DNA of 64,000 nt. Source: an uncultured Bacteroides sp. (GTDB lineage: Bacteria; Bacteroidota; Bacteroidia; Bacteroidales; UBA932). The stretch lies in assembly GCA_900546925.1 (NCBI GenBank), contig UREV01000002.1, positions 62,001 to 126,000 on the forward strand. Direction: 5' to 3'. The notes under the pieces were generated by a model, which saw only the letters and a program-made list of their open reading frames with translations, was not told where the DNA came from and did no database searches. Positions 27,597-35,648 of this stretch are shown here, piece after piece. The position numbers and the translations under genes are program-made. How positions within the stretch are numbered: the first letter of the stretch is position 1; each line of letters begins with the position of its first letter.

Positions 27597-27962
27597 TTAA
27601 AGGACCTCCGGTGCCAGTGAAACGATTTTCATATAATTCTCACGCAACTCTCTGGCAACTGGGCCGAAGATACGTGTACCTCTGAGCTCTCCCGCATTGT
27701 TGAGAAGAACACAAGCATTTTCATCAAAGCGGATGTATGATCCATCAGGTCTGCGGATCTCCTTCTTTGTGCGGACTACCACAGCTTTAGATACTGAACC
27801 TTTCTTGGCATCTCCACCTGAGATGGCACTCTTAACTGCTACGACGATCTTATCGCCGACAGATGCATAACGGTGACGGGTTCCACCCAGAACACGGATA
27901 CAAAGAACTTCCTTTGCACCACTGTTGTCTGCCACCTGTAAACGTGTTTCCTGCTGTATCAT
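27597..27962 (-). CDS. rplN: 50S ribosomal protein L14
   Basis: 121 residues. 'MIQQETRLQVADNSGAKEVLCI' region and 'RGTRIFGPVARELRENYMKIVSLAPEVL' end are diagnostic of L14, which forms an intersubunit bridge. Confidence 0.98.
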   Translation of the reverse strand: MIQQETRLQVADNSGAKEVLCIRVLGGTRHRYASVGDKIVVAVKSAISGGDAKKGSVSKAVVVRTKKEIRRPDGSYIRFDENACVLLNNAGELRGTRIFGPVARELRENYMKIVSLAPEVL

Positions 27963-27964
27963 CG

Positions 27965-28219
27965 CTATTTGACTTTTTCTACAATTTCAACTAATCTCCA
28001 CCTCTTGGTCTTGCTCAAAGGACGAGTCTCCATGATGCGGACTGTATCGCCCTCACTGCACTCATTCTTATCATCCTGAGCGACAAACTTGGTGGTTTTC
28101 TTAATGAACTTACCATACATTGGGTGTTTGCCTTTAGTCTCAACAGCAACGACAATAGTCTTGTCCATCTTGTTGCTGACAACAACACCTATTCTTTCCT
28201 TACGAAGATTTCTTTCCAT
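27965..28219 (-). CDS. rpsQ: 30S ribosomal protein S17
   Basis: 84 residues. 'RIGVVVSNKMDKTIVVAVE' and 'EGDTVRIMETRPLSKTKRWRL' are the OB-fold signature of S17. 2 bp before rplN. Confidence 0.98.
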   Translation of the reverse strand: MERNLRKERIGVVVSNKMDKTIVVAVETKGKHPMYGKFIKKTTKFVAQDDKNECSEGDTVRIMETRPLSKTKRWRLVEIVEKVK

Positions 28220-28230
28220 AGAGCATCAAA

Positions 28231-28428
28231 TTAGTTCTGTTCTTTTTCTTTCTCAGTAAGGACTGTCAACATACGGGCAATATCCTTTCTGCTTTTCTTA
28301 AACATGGATGTATCCTCTAATGGAGAGATAGCGTGATTCATCTTCATCGTGTCAAGATTTGCTTTCTCCACTGCAATGCGGTCACGCAGATCTGCTACGG
28401 ACATTTCGCGAACTTCAGATATTTTCAT
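28231..28428 (-). CDS. rpmC: 50S ribosomal protein L29
   Basis: 65 residues from the second Met ('MKISEVREMSVADLRDRI'), which matches the family N-terminus; a start 12 bp upstream would add MENK. The coiled-coil body ends 'RKDIARMLTVLTEKEKEQN'. L29 sits at the peptide exit tunnel. Confidence 0.95.
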   Translation of the reverse strand: MKISEVREMSVADLRDRIAVEKANLDTMKMNHAISPLEDTSMFKKSRKDIARMLTVLTEKEKEQN

Positions 28429-28444
28429 TTTATTCTCCATTAAA

Positions 28445-28864
28445 TTATTCTACATAATCCCTACGTACAATGAATTTCGTGGCGATAGGGAGCTTGTGAG
28501 CCGCAAGACGCATAGCCTCTTTTGCAATCGCAAGAGAAACACCCTCTGCCTCGAAAAGGATTCTTCCCGGAGTGATCGGACATACATAGCCCTGAGGATC
28601 ACCTTTACCTTTACCCATTCGGGTATCGAGAGGCTTCTTAGTGTAAGGCTTGGCAGGGAATACCCTGATCCAAATCTGACCCTCACGGTTCATATAACGT
28701 GAGATTGCCTGACGGGCAGCCTCAATCTGCTGCGATGTAAGCCAACAATTCTCAAGGGTTTTAAGACCGAATGAACCGAATGCAAGCTGGCTGCCCCTCT
28801 GGGACATGCCTTTCATGCGGTTTTTCTGTTCCCTTCTAAACTTTGTTTTCTTTGGTTGTAACAT
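28445..28864 (-). CDS. rplP: 50S ribosomal protein L16
   Basis: 139 residues. 'MLQPKKTKFRREQKNRMKG' and 'EAARQAISRYMNREGQIWIRVFP' are L16 signatures. In nearly all bacteria rpsC lies directly upstream; here rplP is the first gene of its transcription unit, with its own promoter at 28953-28981, and rpsC is over 10 kb away. Confidence 0.98.
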   Translation of the reverse strand: MLQPKKTKFRREQKNRMKGMSQRGSQLAFGSFGLKTLENCWLTSQQIEAARQAISRYMNREGQIWIRVFPAKPYTKKPLDTRMGKGKGDPQGYVCPITPGRILFEAEGVSLAIAKEAMRLAAHKLPIATKFIVRRDYVE

Positions 28865-28952
28865 TGCTGTATTACTTTAATTATTTTTCCCAAATTCCCT
28901 AAATCTTTGAGCATCAGCTGGTTGGGCGAACTTCTCCTCAATTTTGGGAATG

Positions 28953-28981
28953 CAAAGTTAGTAAAAATATTCGAAAAACAA
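28953..28981 (-). promoter_or_regulatory. Promoter of the rplP-rplQ ribosomal unit
   Basis: Minus strand TTG (28981-28979), 18-bp spacer, TAACTTTG (28960-28953), close to the Bacteroides TTG-N19-TAnnTTTG consensus. Transcription would start roughly 80 nt upstream of rplP. Confidence 0.6.
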
Positions 28982-29164
28982 ACATTTTTAAGAAATTATT
29001 TATACTTTTTCGACGAAAAAATTCTACACCTATATTCACGGATATCAGCGAGTTACGTGACCTGATAAATTTTTTATGTCTACTTTTTCGACCAGGCACA
29101 TCAGCTAAAAACGAATTAAATTCCGACACATCTCCCCAAATGACCGCAAAACCGAAAAAATGTG

Positions 29165-29172
29165 TACATTTG
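29165..29172 (+). promoter_or_regulatory. -7 box TACATTTG of the DUF4294-like gene
   Basis: TACATTTG fits TAnnTTTG, 58 bp upstream of the start at 29230. No TTG is found at the correct upstream spacing. Confidence 0.4.
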
Positions 29173-29229
29173 CTCCGATGTACACCGAAGTATGGACCCT
29201 GATGTGCACCGAAGAATAAAAACCGAAGT

Positions 29230-29934
29230 ATGGACGCCAACGTAAAAAAGGCATTGACACTGATCATTATTCTTGCGGCATTCCTGGCCGCGGGCTCAGG
29301 ACGGGCAGACGCGCAGAGGCGCAGAGCCCCCGTCCCGAAAAAGACCATGGTCGACCAGTTCCTTCCATACGAGATAATTCACGGAGACACAGTCTATTTC
29401 GACGTGATTGACCCTTCGCGCATCGCGACCTACGGCGGACCGAGGAAAGGACGGGAATGGCGCAGATACTACCGGCTGGTCTGGAATTTCAGCAAAACCT
29501 ACCCTTACGCGCTGATCGCCCGCAAGCTCATCACCGAGGCAGACAGCACATTCGCCGCCGACGACTATGGCCGCCGCCAGAAGGAAAAATATGTGAACGA
29601 GGTTCAGAAGGAGTTGTTCAATGCCTTCGAGCAGCCGATGCGCCACATGACGGTGACACAGGGTCAACTTCTAATGAAATTGATCGACCGTGAAGTGGGG
29701 AAATCATCATACTTCATCATAAAGGACTACAAAAACGGAATAGCCGCCGGATTCTGGCAGGGCGTCGCAAAAATCTTCGGTTCAGACCTGAAGAAACATT
29801 ACGATCCGGACGGAGAAGACCATGCCGTAGAGGAATTGGTCCGGACTTGGGAGACGGGTGAATTTACAGCTCTCTACTTCTCGATATTCGGAGAATACCC
29901 GACGAAGGTGGAAATCCCGTCGAAATACATGTAG
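29230..29934 (+). CDS. Secreted DUF4294-like protein
   Basis: 234 residues with a signal peptide (about 1-29, '...GSGRADAQRRR'). The body resembles DUF4294 of Bacteroidota ('FSKTYPYALIARKLITEADS', 'MTVTQGQLLMKLIDREVGKSSY', 'FWQGVAKIFGSDLKKHYDPDGED'). The function of this family is unknown. The 3' end overlaps the convergent lpxH-like gene by 61 bp, so the two transcripts are antisense at their ends. Confidence 0.75.
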   Translation: MDANVKKALTLIIILAAFLAAGSGRADAQRRRAPVPKKTMVDQFLPYEIIHGDTVYFDVIDPSRIATYGGPRKGREWRRYYRLVWNFSKTYPYALIARKLITEADSTFAADDYGRRQKEKYVNEVQKELFNAFEQPMRHMTVTQGQLLMKLIDREVGKSSYFIIKDYKNGIAAGFWQGVAKIFGSDLKKHYDPDGEDHAVEELVRTWETGEFTALYFSIFGEYPTKVEIPSKYM

Positions 29935-30626
29935 GACGAACCGTCCATCCAGTCCTTAAGCACCATAAGTTCAGAGCCTTGCGGCAGTTTCATGCGCACA
30001 TCGCAGTGGAAATGCCCAAACACGAAATAGTCGACATGAGTGTGTGAAGAGAAATCTACCGCGAACTTGTACAACGGCTCATCCGCCCCTTTGAATACAT
30101 ATTCCTGCGTCTTGGCGACACGACTTTTCTTGGACCATCCCTTCCCGAAACGGAACGCTATATAAGGATGCAGCAGACTGAAGAGCCCCTGGAAAAACGG
30201 ATGGCGGAAACCCCAACGCATGAACTTATACCACATATGCCCAGGCCCGAGCCCGTCTCCATGACCGAGACAGAACACCTTCCCCGCAATATTCACGACA
30301 TAAGGCTGCTGGAGAATGATTATTCCCATATCCTGGAAATAATGATAACACCAGATATCGTGATTTCCTTGGAAGAAATACACCTTCACGCCCGCATCCA
30401 TGAGATCCATCAGAGACGCGAAAACCCTTACATACCCCTTTGGAACGACATCATGATACTCGTACCAGAAATCCCAGATGTCACCCAACATATACAAGGC
30501 TTCCGTCTTGTCCTTCGGTATCGACTGCAGGAAAGACACGAAACGGGCCTCGCGATCCGCCGGATTCTTCACATCTAACCCGAGATGCACATCGGAGACG
30601 AAATAGGTCAAGTTCCTCATTCCCAT
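29874..30626 (-). CDS. lpxH: UDP-2,3-diacylglucosamine diphosphatase (LpxH-like metallophosphoesterase)
   Basis: 250 residues. All calcineurin-like metal motifs are present: 'SDVHLG', 'LGDIWDFW', 'GNHDIW', 'GHGDGL' and 'GHFHCD'. The family hydrolyses UDP-2,3-diacylglucosamine to lipid X in lipid A synthesis; the Bacteroidota members are LpxH-type by sequence, though the gene symbol is tentative. It is last of a four-gene unit ftsX-DUF3098-uppP-lpxH, 3 bp after uppP. The start could be the third codon (Met3). Confidence 0.88.
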   Translation of the reverse strand: MGMRNLTYFVSDVHLGLDVKNPADREARFVSFLQSIPKDKTEALYMLGDIWDFWYEYHDVVPKGYVRVFASLMDLMDAGVKVYFFQGNHDIWCYHYFQDMGIIILQQPYVVNIAGKVFCLGHGDGLGPGHMWYKFMRWGFRHPFFQGLFSLLHPYIAFRFGKGWSKKSRVAKTQEYVFKGADEPLYKFAVDFSSHTHVDYFVFGHFHCDVRMKLPQGSELMVLKDWMDGSSYMYFDGISTFVGYSPNIEK

Positions 30627-30629
30627 GTA

Positions 30630-31454
30630 TTAAGCGAAAATGAGAATCACGAAAGCGGCGAGGAGGCAATAGATTGAGAACCAGACCAGTTTGGCGCGTT
30701 TCACCAGTTCGACCATGACCTTGCAAGAGAAAAGTCCGGCGCCGAAAGCACCGATGAAGCCCATCAGGAGCGGAAGGAATCCCACCCCAGGAGCTGCCGC
30801 CGTCTCGCCTATTCCTTTTATTATGGTCAATGCCTGTTCACCTATGATAGGAACAAGTACCATGAGGAAGGAGAACTGTGCCATTACATCTCTACGTACG
30901 CCGCAGATAAGACCTGTAGCGATGGTAGTTCCTGATCTGGAGAGACCTGGAGCCACTGCACATGCCTGTCCAAGACCTACGACGGCAGCCTGAAGATACG
31001 AAATGCCATTTCTATGCGTATTCTCAGAACGAGACGAAGACATTGACCTGAACCTGCCGGACTGGTCGGACAAAAACAACAGGATGGCAGTGATAATCAG
31101 GCAGACAGCGACGGTGAACAGATTCTCACCGAACAAGCCCTCCACCTGGTCCTTGAAGAACAGACCCACGATGGCGATAGGAATCATGGATACGCAAATC
31201 TTCAGGACATAATCAGTCTCATCATTATATTTGAACTGGAAAAATCCTTTCAGAAGTTTCCAAATCGCGCTCCAGAACACTACGATGGTACTTAATACGG
31301 TAGCGAAATGCACTGTCACCGTAAAATCGAGAAAACCCTCTGACTCTACGCCGAGCAGTTCTCTGAAAATCATCAGATGTCCGCTGCTGCTGACAGGTAA
31401 AAATTCCGTAAGTCCCTGAACTATACCTAAAAGAAGTGCCTGTAACCAACTCAT
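30630..31454 (-). CDS. uppP: Undecaprenyl-diphosphatase (BacA/UppP)
   Basis: 274 residues, eight hydrophobic helices. The two active-site repeats are clear: 'GIVQGLTEFLPVSSSGHL' near residue 9 and 'APGLSRSGTTIATGL' near 167. It recycles undecaprenyl pyrophosphate to the lipid carrier of peptidoglycan and surface glycans. Spaced 2 bp from the DUF3098 gene. Confidence 0.97.
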   Translation of the reverse strand: MSWLQALLLGIVQGLTEFLPVSSSGHLMIFRELLGVESEGFLDFTVTVHFATVLSTIVVFWSAIWKLLKGFFQFKYNDETDYVLKICVSMIPIAIVGLFFKDQVEGLFGENLFTVAVCLIITAILLFLSDQSGRFRSMSSSRSENTHRNGISYLQAAVVGLGQACAVAPGLSRSGTTIATGLICGVRRDVMAQFSFLMVLVPIIGEQALTIIKGIGETAAAPGVGFLPLLMGFIGAFGAGLFSCKVMVELVKRAKLVWFSIYCLLAAFVILIFA

Positions 31455-31456
31455 GA

Positions 31457-31696
31457 CTATTCCTCCTTACCTTTTTTAGGTGCCTTCATGATGGCAGCGA
31501 TTTCGATGATGATACCACAGAGGATAACGATCGGAGCCGCCACGAGACGCCTGAAATCAAACATGTCGTAATTGAAGACAGCCGGATCTTTACTGCCGCC
31601 GCCTGTCATCAGGATATAACCTGCTATCATAACCAAAAGTCCGCAAAGGAGCAGTTTTAGCCCCTGCGGCGTAATCGCCATCTTATTCTTTTCCAT
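31457..31696 (-). CDS. DUF3098-family membrane protein
   Basis: 79 residues from the preferred start 'MEKNKMAITPQG', 1 bp after the ftsX stop; an ATG 18 bp upstream would overlap ftsX. Two transmembrane helices flank the family signature 'NYDMFDFRRLVAAPIVILCG'. Function unknown, but the family is almost always between ftsX and uppP in Bacteroidota, which suggests a cell-envelope role. Confidence 0.88.
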   Translation of the reverse strand: MEKNKMAITPQGLKLLLCGLLVMIAGYILMTGGGSKDPAVFNYDMFDFRRLVAAPIVILCGIIIEIAAIMKAPKKGKEE

Positions 31697-31697
31697 A

Positions 31698-32576
31698 TTA
31701 ACTGTAAAGTTCATCTTTAGTGAGAGACACCAGACGATTGACCACGAAATATGTGCTCAGTACACATATGATTAATCCGGATGCCACCACTATACCCATA
31801 ACTATAAGTAATCTTTCCAAAGTGAAAATCTCGAACAACTGGCTGAATTCCGTACGGATGAAGAACAGAATGCCCACCAGCATGATAAGGGCCAGCACAG
31901 ACGAGAACAGACCGAGGAATGCAGCTCTCACGAGGAACGGTCCCCTGATGAAAGAACGAGTCGCACCGACAAGCTTCATCGTATGCACAGTGAATCTCTT
32001 CGCATACACTGTAAGTCGCATCGTATTATTAATCAGCACGAAAGATATAAACATCATCAATGCGATGAAAATACCCAATACCGCCGATATCTTGCTCAGA
32101 TTCGCATTCAGCGCATCTACGAGAGACTGCTGATACACCACTTCATCCACAAGTGGACTTGATGAAATTTTCGTTTCAATGATTTTCAGACTGTCCGGTG
32201 CCACATAGGCCGCATCCAGAGAGACACTCACGGAAACCGGAACAGGCGAAGACTGGAACACACTCAGGAAATCCTTCCCCAACATGCTTTCCATCTCCTT
32301 CTCGCCCTGCGCCTTGGAAACGAAGACCGAACTCCGCACGAATTTCATGGAATCCAAAGTCTCTTTATAGGCCAATGCCTCATTATCAGAGACTTCCGGT
32401 TTCATAATAACGGAAATCTGCATGCTCTCCTTAAAATAATCCGAGACGCTCTTGGTGTTTACCAGCAGCATGCTCGCCACCCCGACCAGCAAAAGCACAA
32501 GGCTGATACTGATTACCGATGACAAGTAAGCATTCGCCAGACGGCGGCGCATAAGTCTGCTTTCGTTCTGAGCCAT
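31698..32576 (-). CDS. ftsX: Cell-division protein FtsX
   Basis: 292 residues with four membrane helices, one near residue 22-45 and three in the C-terminal half, around a periplasmic domain ('YLSSVISISLVLLLVGVASML', 'YAKRFTVHTMKLVGATRSFIRGPF'). FtsX works with the ATPase FtsE to control septal hydrolases; ftsE is not in this window. It is the first gene of its unit with a -7 box at 32608-32615. Confidence 0.95.
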   Translation of the reverse strand: MAQNESRLMRRRLANAYLSSVISISLVLLLVGVASMLLVNTKSVSDYFKESMQISVIMKPEVSDNEALAYKETLDSMKFVRSSVFVSKAQGEKEMESMLGKDFLSVFQSSPVPVSVSVSLDAAYVAPDSLKIIETKISSSPLVDEVVYQQSLVDALNANLSKISAVLGIFIALMMFISFVLINNTMRLTVYAKRFTVHTMKLVGATRSFIRGPFLVRAAFLGLFSSVLALIMLVGILFFIRTEFSQLFEIFTLERLLIVMGIVVASGLIICVLSTYFVVNRLVSLTKDELYS

Positions 32577-32607
32577 ACAAATAAGCGATAATACACCAAA
32601 TTGACCC

Positions 32608-32615
32608 CAAAGATA
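32608..32615 (-). promoter_or_regulatory. -7 box TATCTTTG of the ftsX unit
   Basis: TATCTTTG on the minus strand fits TAnnTTTG, 31 bp upstream of ftsX. No clear -33 TTG. Confidence 0.45.
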
Positions 32616-32645
32616 AGCATTTATCGAAATATGAAAAAAAATTCT

Positions 32646-32653
32646 TAACTTTG
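32646..32653 (+). promoter_or_regulatory. -7 box TAACTTTG of the starch-synthase-like/DUF4270 pair
   Basis: TAACTTTG on the plus strand, 30 bp upstream of 32684. It is divergent from, and about 30 bp away from, the ftsX box. Confidence 0.45.
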
Positions 32654-32683
32654 TAGATAATTAAAATTAAAAAGTATCATCAG

Positions 32684-33493
32684 ATGGGCGAGAAAATCCT
32701 GTTCGTCAACTCGGAAATCTTTCCTTATTTACCTGAGAGTCCGATAGCAGATATCGGGAGATACCTTCCACAGGGCATTCAGGAGCGCAAGAAAGAAATC
32801 AGATCGTTCATGCCGAAGTACGGCTGCATCAACGAACGCAAAAACCAGCTTCATGAAGTTATCAGGTTGTCTGGAATGAACATAATCATCAACGATGTAG
32901 ACAGGCCTCTTGTAATCAAGGTAGCCTCGATTTCTGCTGCCCGAATGCAGGTCTACTTCATCGACAACGAGGATTATTTCAAAAGAAAGCAAATCGACCG
33001 GGATGATGACGGTAATTTCTTCAACGATAACGGCGAAAGAGCCATCTTCTTCGCAAGAGGTGTTCTCGAGACCGTAAAGAAACTGCGTTGGGCTCCTGAC
33101 GTTATCCACTGCCAGGGATGGATTACACAGATTCTTCCGCTCTATCTCAAGAAGATGTATAAAGACGATCCTATTTTCGCCAACAGCAAGATCGTATTGT
33201 CCATCTACGACGACATGCCCGAGAAGTTCGACGAAGAACTTTCCAGACTCGTAAAGTACGGAGACATAACGGATAACGACATCCCTCTGCTTGCAGACCC
33301 TACTGGCATAAATCTTGCTAAAACTGCCGTGCAGTATTCTGATGGGGTAATTATAGGTTCCGAAGGCGTGGACAACGAACTCATAGAATACAGCCGGGGT
33401 CTCGGACTTCCGGTTCTGCCTTACGACGGAAAGTCCATCGAAGACGGAACATACTTCGATGCTTATAACAGTTTTTACGACAAGTTAGGATGA
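32684..33493 (+). CDS. Truncated glycogen/starch-synthase-like protein (GT5 N-terminal domain only)
   Basis: 269 residues, about half of a glycogen synthase. Similarity is to the N-terminal Rossmann domain ('KILFVNSEIFPYLPESPIADIGRYLP', 'APDVIHCQGWITQILPLYLKK'). The ADP-glucose-binding 'KxGGLADV' element is replaced by 'ESPIADIG' and the C-terminal donor domain is missing, so glycosyltransferase activity is doubtful. The stop overlaps the DUF4270 start by 4 bp; this pair recurs in Bacteroidota, often next to panC, which is not present here. The role is unknown. Confidence 0.85.
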   Translation: MGEKILFVNSEIFPYLPESPIADIGRYLPQGIQERKKEIRSFMPKYGCINERKNQLHEVIRLSGMNIIINDVDRPLVIKVASISAARMQVYFIDNEDYFKRKQIDRDDDGNFFNDNGERAIFFARGVLETVKKLRWAPDVIHCQGWITQILPLYLKKMYKDDPIFANSKIVLSIYDDMPEKFDEELSRLVKYGDITDNDIPLLADPTGINLAKTAVQYSDGVIIGSEGVDNELIEYSRGLGLPVLPYDGKSIEDGTYFDAYNSFYDKLG

Positions 33494-35106
33494 GTTTTTC
33501 AATAAAACCATGTCTGCTGGCCATCACAGCGGTAGCCGGCATTTTAAGTGCCTGTGTCAATGAGAACAAATCTCTCGGAGAATCATTGATCCCAAACAGC
33601 CAGAAATACACGATCTATACGGCGTCATTTCCGATCGAGGAAATGAGCCAGCAGATGGCGGACAGTCTTTCTGCGTACAGCATGTACAGATTTACGGTGG
33701 GAGCGGTGAGAGACGAGGCGTTCGGACTTTCTACCAGATCGGCCGCGTTCACACTCGTACCGGTAAACGACACATTGAACTTCGGAACCAACACGAAATT
33801 CCGCCAGTTCCATTTCTCCGCAGTGAAAGACACATTGTCTTACGCAGATGAGGCGCAGCGCTACATTCTTCAGAATATAAACGTCTATGAACTCGACAAA
33901 GCCATAGACTACAAGAAGTTATATCCTGAGATTTCATATACGAAAAAACGTATCACTGACGGCATTCCTGTCTATAACGGAAACGACTCACTCTCTTTCA
34001 ACTTCAGCAAGGAGTTCGGTGAAAAGTTCTTGACTATCAAGCAGGAAGACCTGGATACTATGCCGAATTACACGAAGAGATTCCCGGGGATCGTCCTCAC
34101 AGTGGATGAGCCAGCAGGAAACGGAGGCCGAATAAACATGTTCAGGCTTCCTATCGACGTGCAGAACGGATATATCTACGGAAGCTGCGCAGAGCTGAAG
34201 ATTACAGCAGACTACGGAGACAGGAAACAGGTGGACACATCGTTCACATTCTACTTCGGACCGGTTCAGATGTATGATCTCGCAGGCGTGACCACTACCA
34301 GCGTCACTTCACAGACACAGATTGCCTTCGACATGACTACTCATGAGAGCAAGGGCAAGGCAGGAAAAGTGGATAAGGTGGCTTATCTGGAAGGCGGACG
34401 CGGACTGAAACCTGTCATTTCAGCAGAAGGTCTCAGAAACCTCGCCATCGACGAAATAGCGAAACATACGGACAATCCGACATCGGCAGTAATCTGCAAG
34501 GCTACGCTTGTACTTCCGTTTGAGTTCCCTGAGAATTACAAAGAGATATATAAGTATCCTACGATGATCAGCCCGACCTGTCTTATCGTGACAGATACGA
34601 CTATGACATTCGCAGGCATCACCGACTCCAGTGCTTCAGATGAGGACCAGGGAAACATCAACAGGTCCACATGCCGTTATACTCCGGACATTTCTCATCA
34701 TATTCAGGAACTTATAAAGATTACTGACGAGAAGAAAATCCACGACTATGATGTATGGCTCCTTGCCATGGCGACTGAAATAGTTTCCAATGCCCAGGCT
34801 TCGACTTCTTCAGAGATGGACGACTACTATCAGAATCTGATGTATGCGAACTACTACAACAGCATGTACGGCGGATATGGTTACGGTGGATACGGCTATG
34901 GCTATAACAGTTACTATAACAACAACTATTATAACTACATGATGCTCCAGTCCATGTATTCTCAGTCATCTTCCGGCAGCACCACGAAGTCAGCTACCAT
35001 GATGGACTTCCACCGCTACTACAAGGCCATTTTCCACGGCCCTGGTGCTGAGAAGGACGTGCCGATGTTCAAGTTTACTTACGCTATTCCTAAGACCGTA
35101 GAATAA
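33490..35106 (+). CDS. DUF4270-family lipoprotein with Tyr/Gly-rich insert
   Basis: 538 residues. The lipoprotein signal reads 'GILSACVNENKSLGESLIP' with Cys22. The body matches the DUF4270 family of Bacteroidota surface lipoproteins, of unknown function. At about residues 457-487 lies a low-complexity run of YGG, YG and YNN units (about 34865-34955) not expected in the core fold. It is translationally coupled to the truncated starch-synthase-like gene and followed by a strong terminator. Confidence 0.88.
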   Translation: MSFSIKPCLLAITAVAGILSACVNENKSLGESLIPNSQKYTIYTASFPIEEMSQQMADSLSAYSMYRFTVGAVRDEAFGLSTRSAAFTLVPVNDTLNFGTNTKFRQFHFSAVKDTLSYADEAQRYILQNINVYELDKAIDYKKLYPEISYTKKRITDGIPVYNGNDSLSFNFSKEFGEKFLTIKQEDLDTMPNYTKRFPGIVLTVDEPAGNGGRINMFRLPIDVQNGYIYGSCAELKITADYGDRKQVDTSFTFYFGPVQMYDLAGVTTTSVTSQTQIAFDMTTHESKGKAGKVDKVAYLEGGRGLKPVISAEGLRNLAIDEIAKHTDNPTSAVICKATLVLPFEFPENYKEIYKYPTMISPTCLIVTDTTMTFAGITDSSASDEDQGNINRSTCRYTPDISHHIQELIKITDEKKIHDYDVWLLAMATEIVSNAQASTSSEMDDYYQNLMYANYYNSMYGGYGYGGYGYGYNSYYNNNYYNYMMLQSMYSQSSSGSTTKSATMMDFHRYYKAIFHGPGAEKDVPMFKFTYAIPKTVE

Positions 35107-35162
35107 CAGAAATAAGCGACAGTCTGGGCAAAACCCGTCAGACGTTGTAACAGAAAAGACAA

Positions 35163-35197
35163 CCCCGGAAACCATAACAGTTTCCGGGGTATTTTTT
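35163..35197 (+). terminator. Intrinsic terminator after the DUF4270 gene
   Basis: Perfect 10-bp arms CCCCGGAAAC/GTTTCCGGGG (35163-35172 and 35180-35189) with a 7-nt loop, then a T tract at 35192-35197. Confidence 0.92.
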
Positions 35198-35274
35198 CGT
35201 CTCCTATGTTGCTTCGGAAAGGTGCGCCAGCTTCGAAAAGCCAACCCGGCAAACCTCGCCGGAAGACAACAAAA

Positions 35275-35300
35275 AAGAGGACATCCAAAGACATCCTCTT
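35275..35300 (-). terminator. Intrinsic terminator after acpP
   Basis: Arms of 11 bp (35275-35285 and 35290-35300), two of them G-U pairs, around a 4-nt loop; the minus strand continues with six T. It faces the DUF4270 terminator across about 75 bp. Confidence 0.8.
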
Positions 35301-35319
35301 GTGCTAAAGTTAAGCGCTA

Positions 35320-35568
35320 TTATTTGTTAGCTACTTTCTCTTCAACGTAGTTTACAGCGTCAGCCACTGTTGCGATCTTGCTTGCATCCTCATCTGGGAT
35401 CTTGATTCCGAATACTCTTTCGAATTCCATAAGAAGCTCGACAGTATCGAGAGAATCTGCACCGAGATCGTTTGTGAAGTTAGCGGTCTCAGTAACCTCT
35501 GATTCCTCTGCTCCAAGCTTGTCAACGATGATGGCTTTCACCTGTTTTACGATTTCTTCGTGTGACAT
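35320..35568 (-). CDS. acpP: Acyl carrier protein
   Basis: 82 residues, acidic. The phosphopantetheine site Ser is in 'NDLGADSLDTVELLMEFE'. It carries acyl chains in fatty-acid and lipid A synthesis. The usual neighbour fabF is not here; acpP is followed by a terminator and preceded by 80 bp without a clear TAnnTTTG box. Confidence 0.97.
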   Translation of the reverse strand: MSHEEIVKQVKAIIVDKLGAEESEVTETANFTNDLGADSLDTVELLMEFERVFGIKIPDEDASKIATVADAVNYVEEKVANK

Positions 35569-35648
35569 AATTGAATAATTTATTAAGTTTATGATTTATA
35601 ATACACTATTCACATATTATTACGCAAAGTAAATAAAAAAAACCGAGA

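Larger units (their letters stand above)
28865..29229. other. Divergent intergenic region at the ribosomal-operon breakpoint
   Basis: 365 bp without a gene. It holds the minus-strand promoter for rplP, a leader of about 85 nt with CCCAAAATT/AATTTGGG arms (about 28889-28950), a 12-bp direct repeat TACTTTTTCGAC (29003-29014 and 29081-29092), the plus-strand -7 box for the next gene, and a short tandem-like duplication (29176-29235). No integrase, tRNA or IS remnant is visible. Confidence 0.6.
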
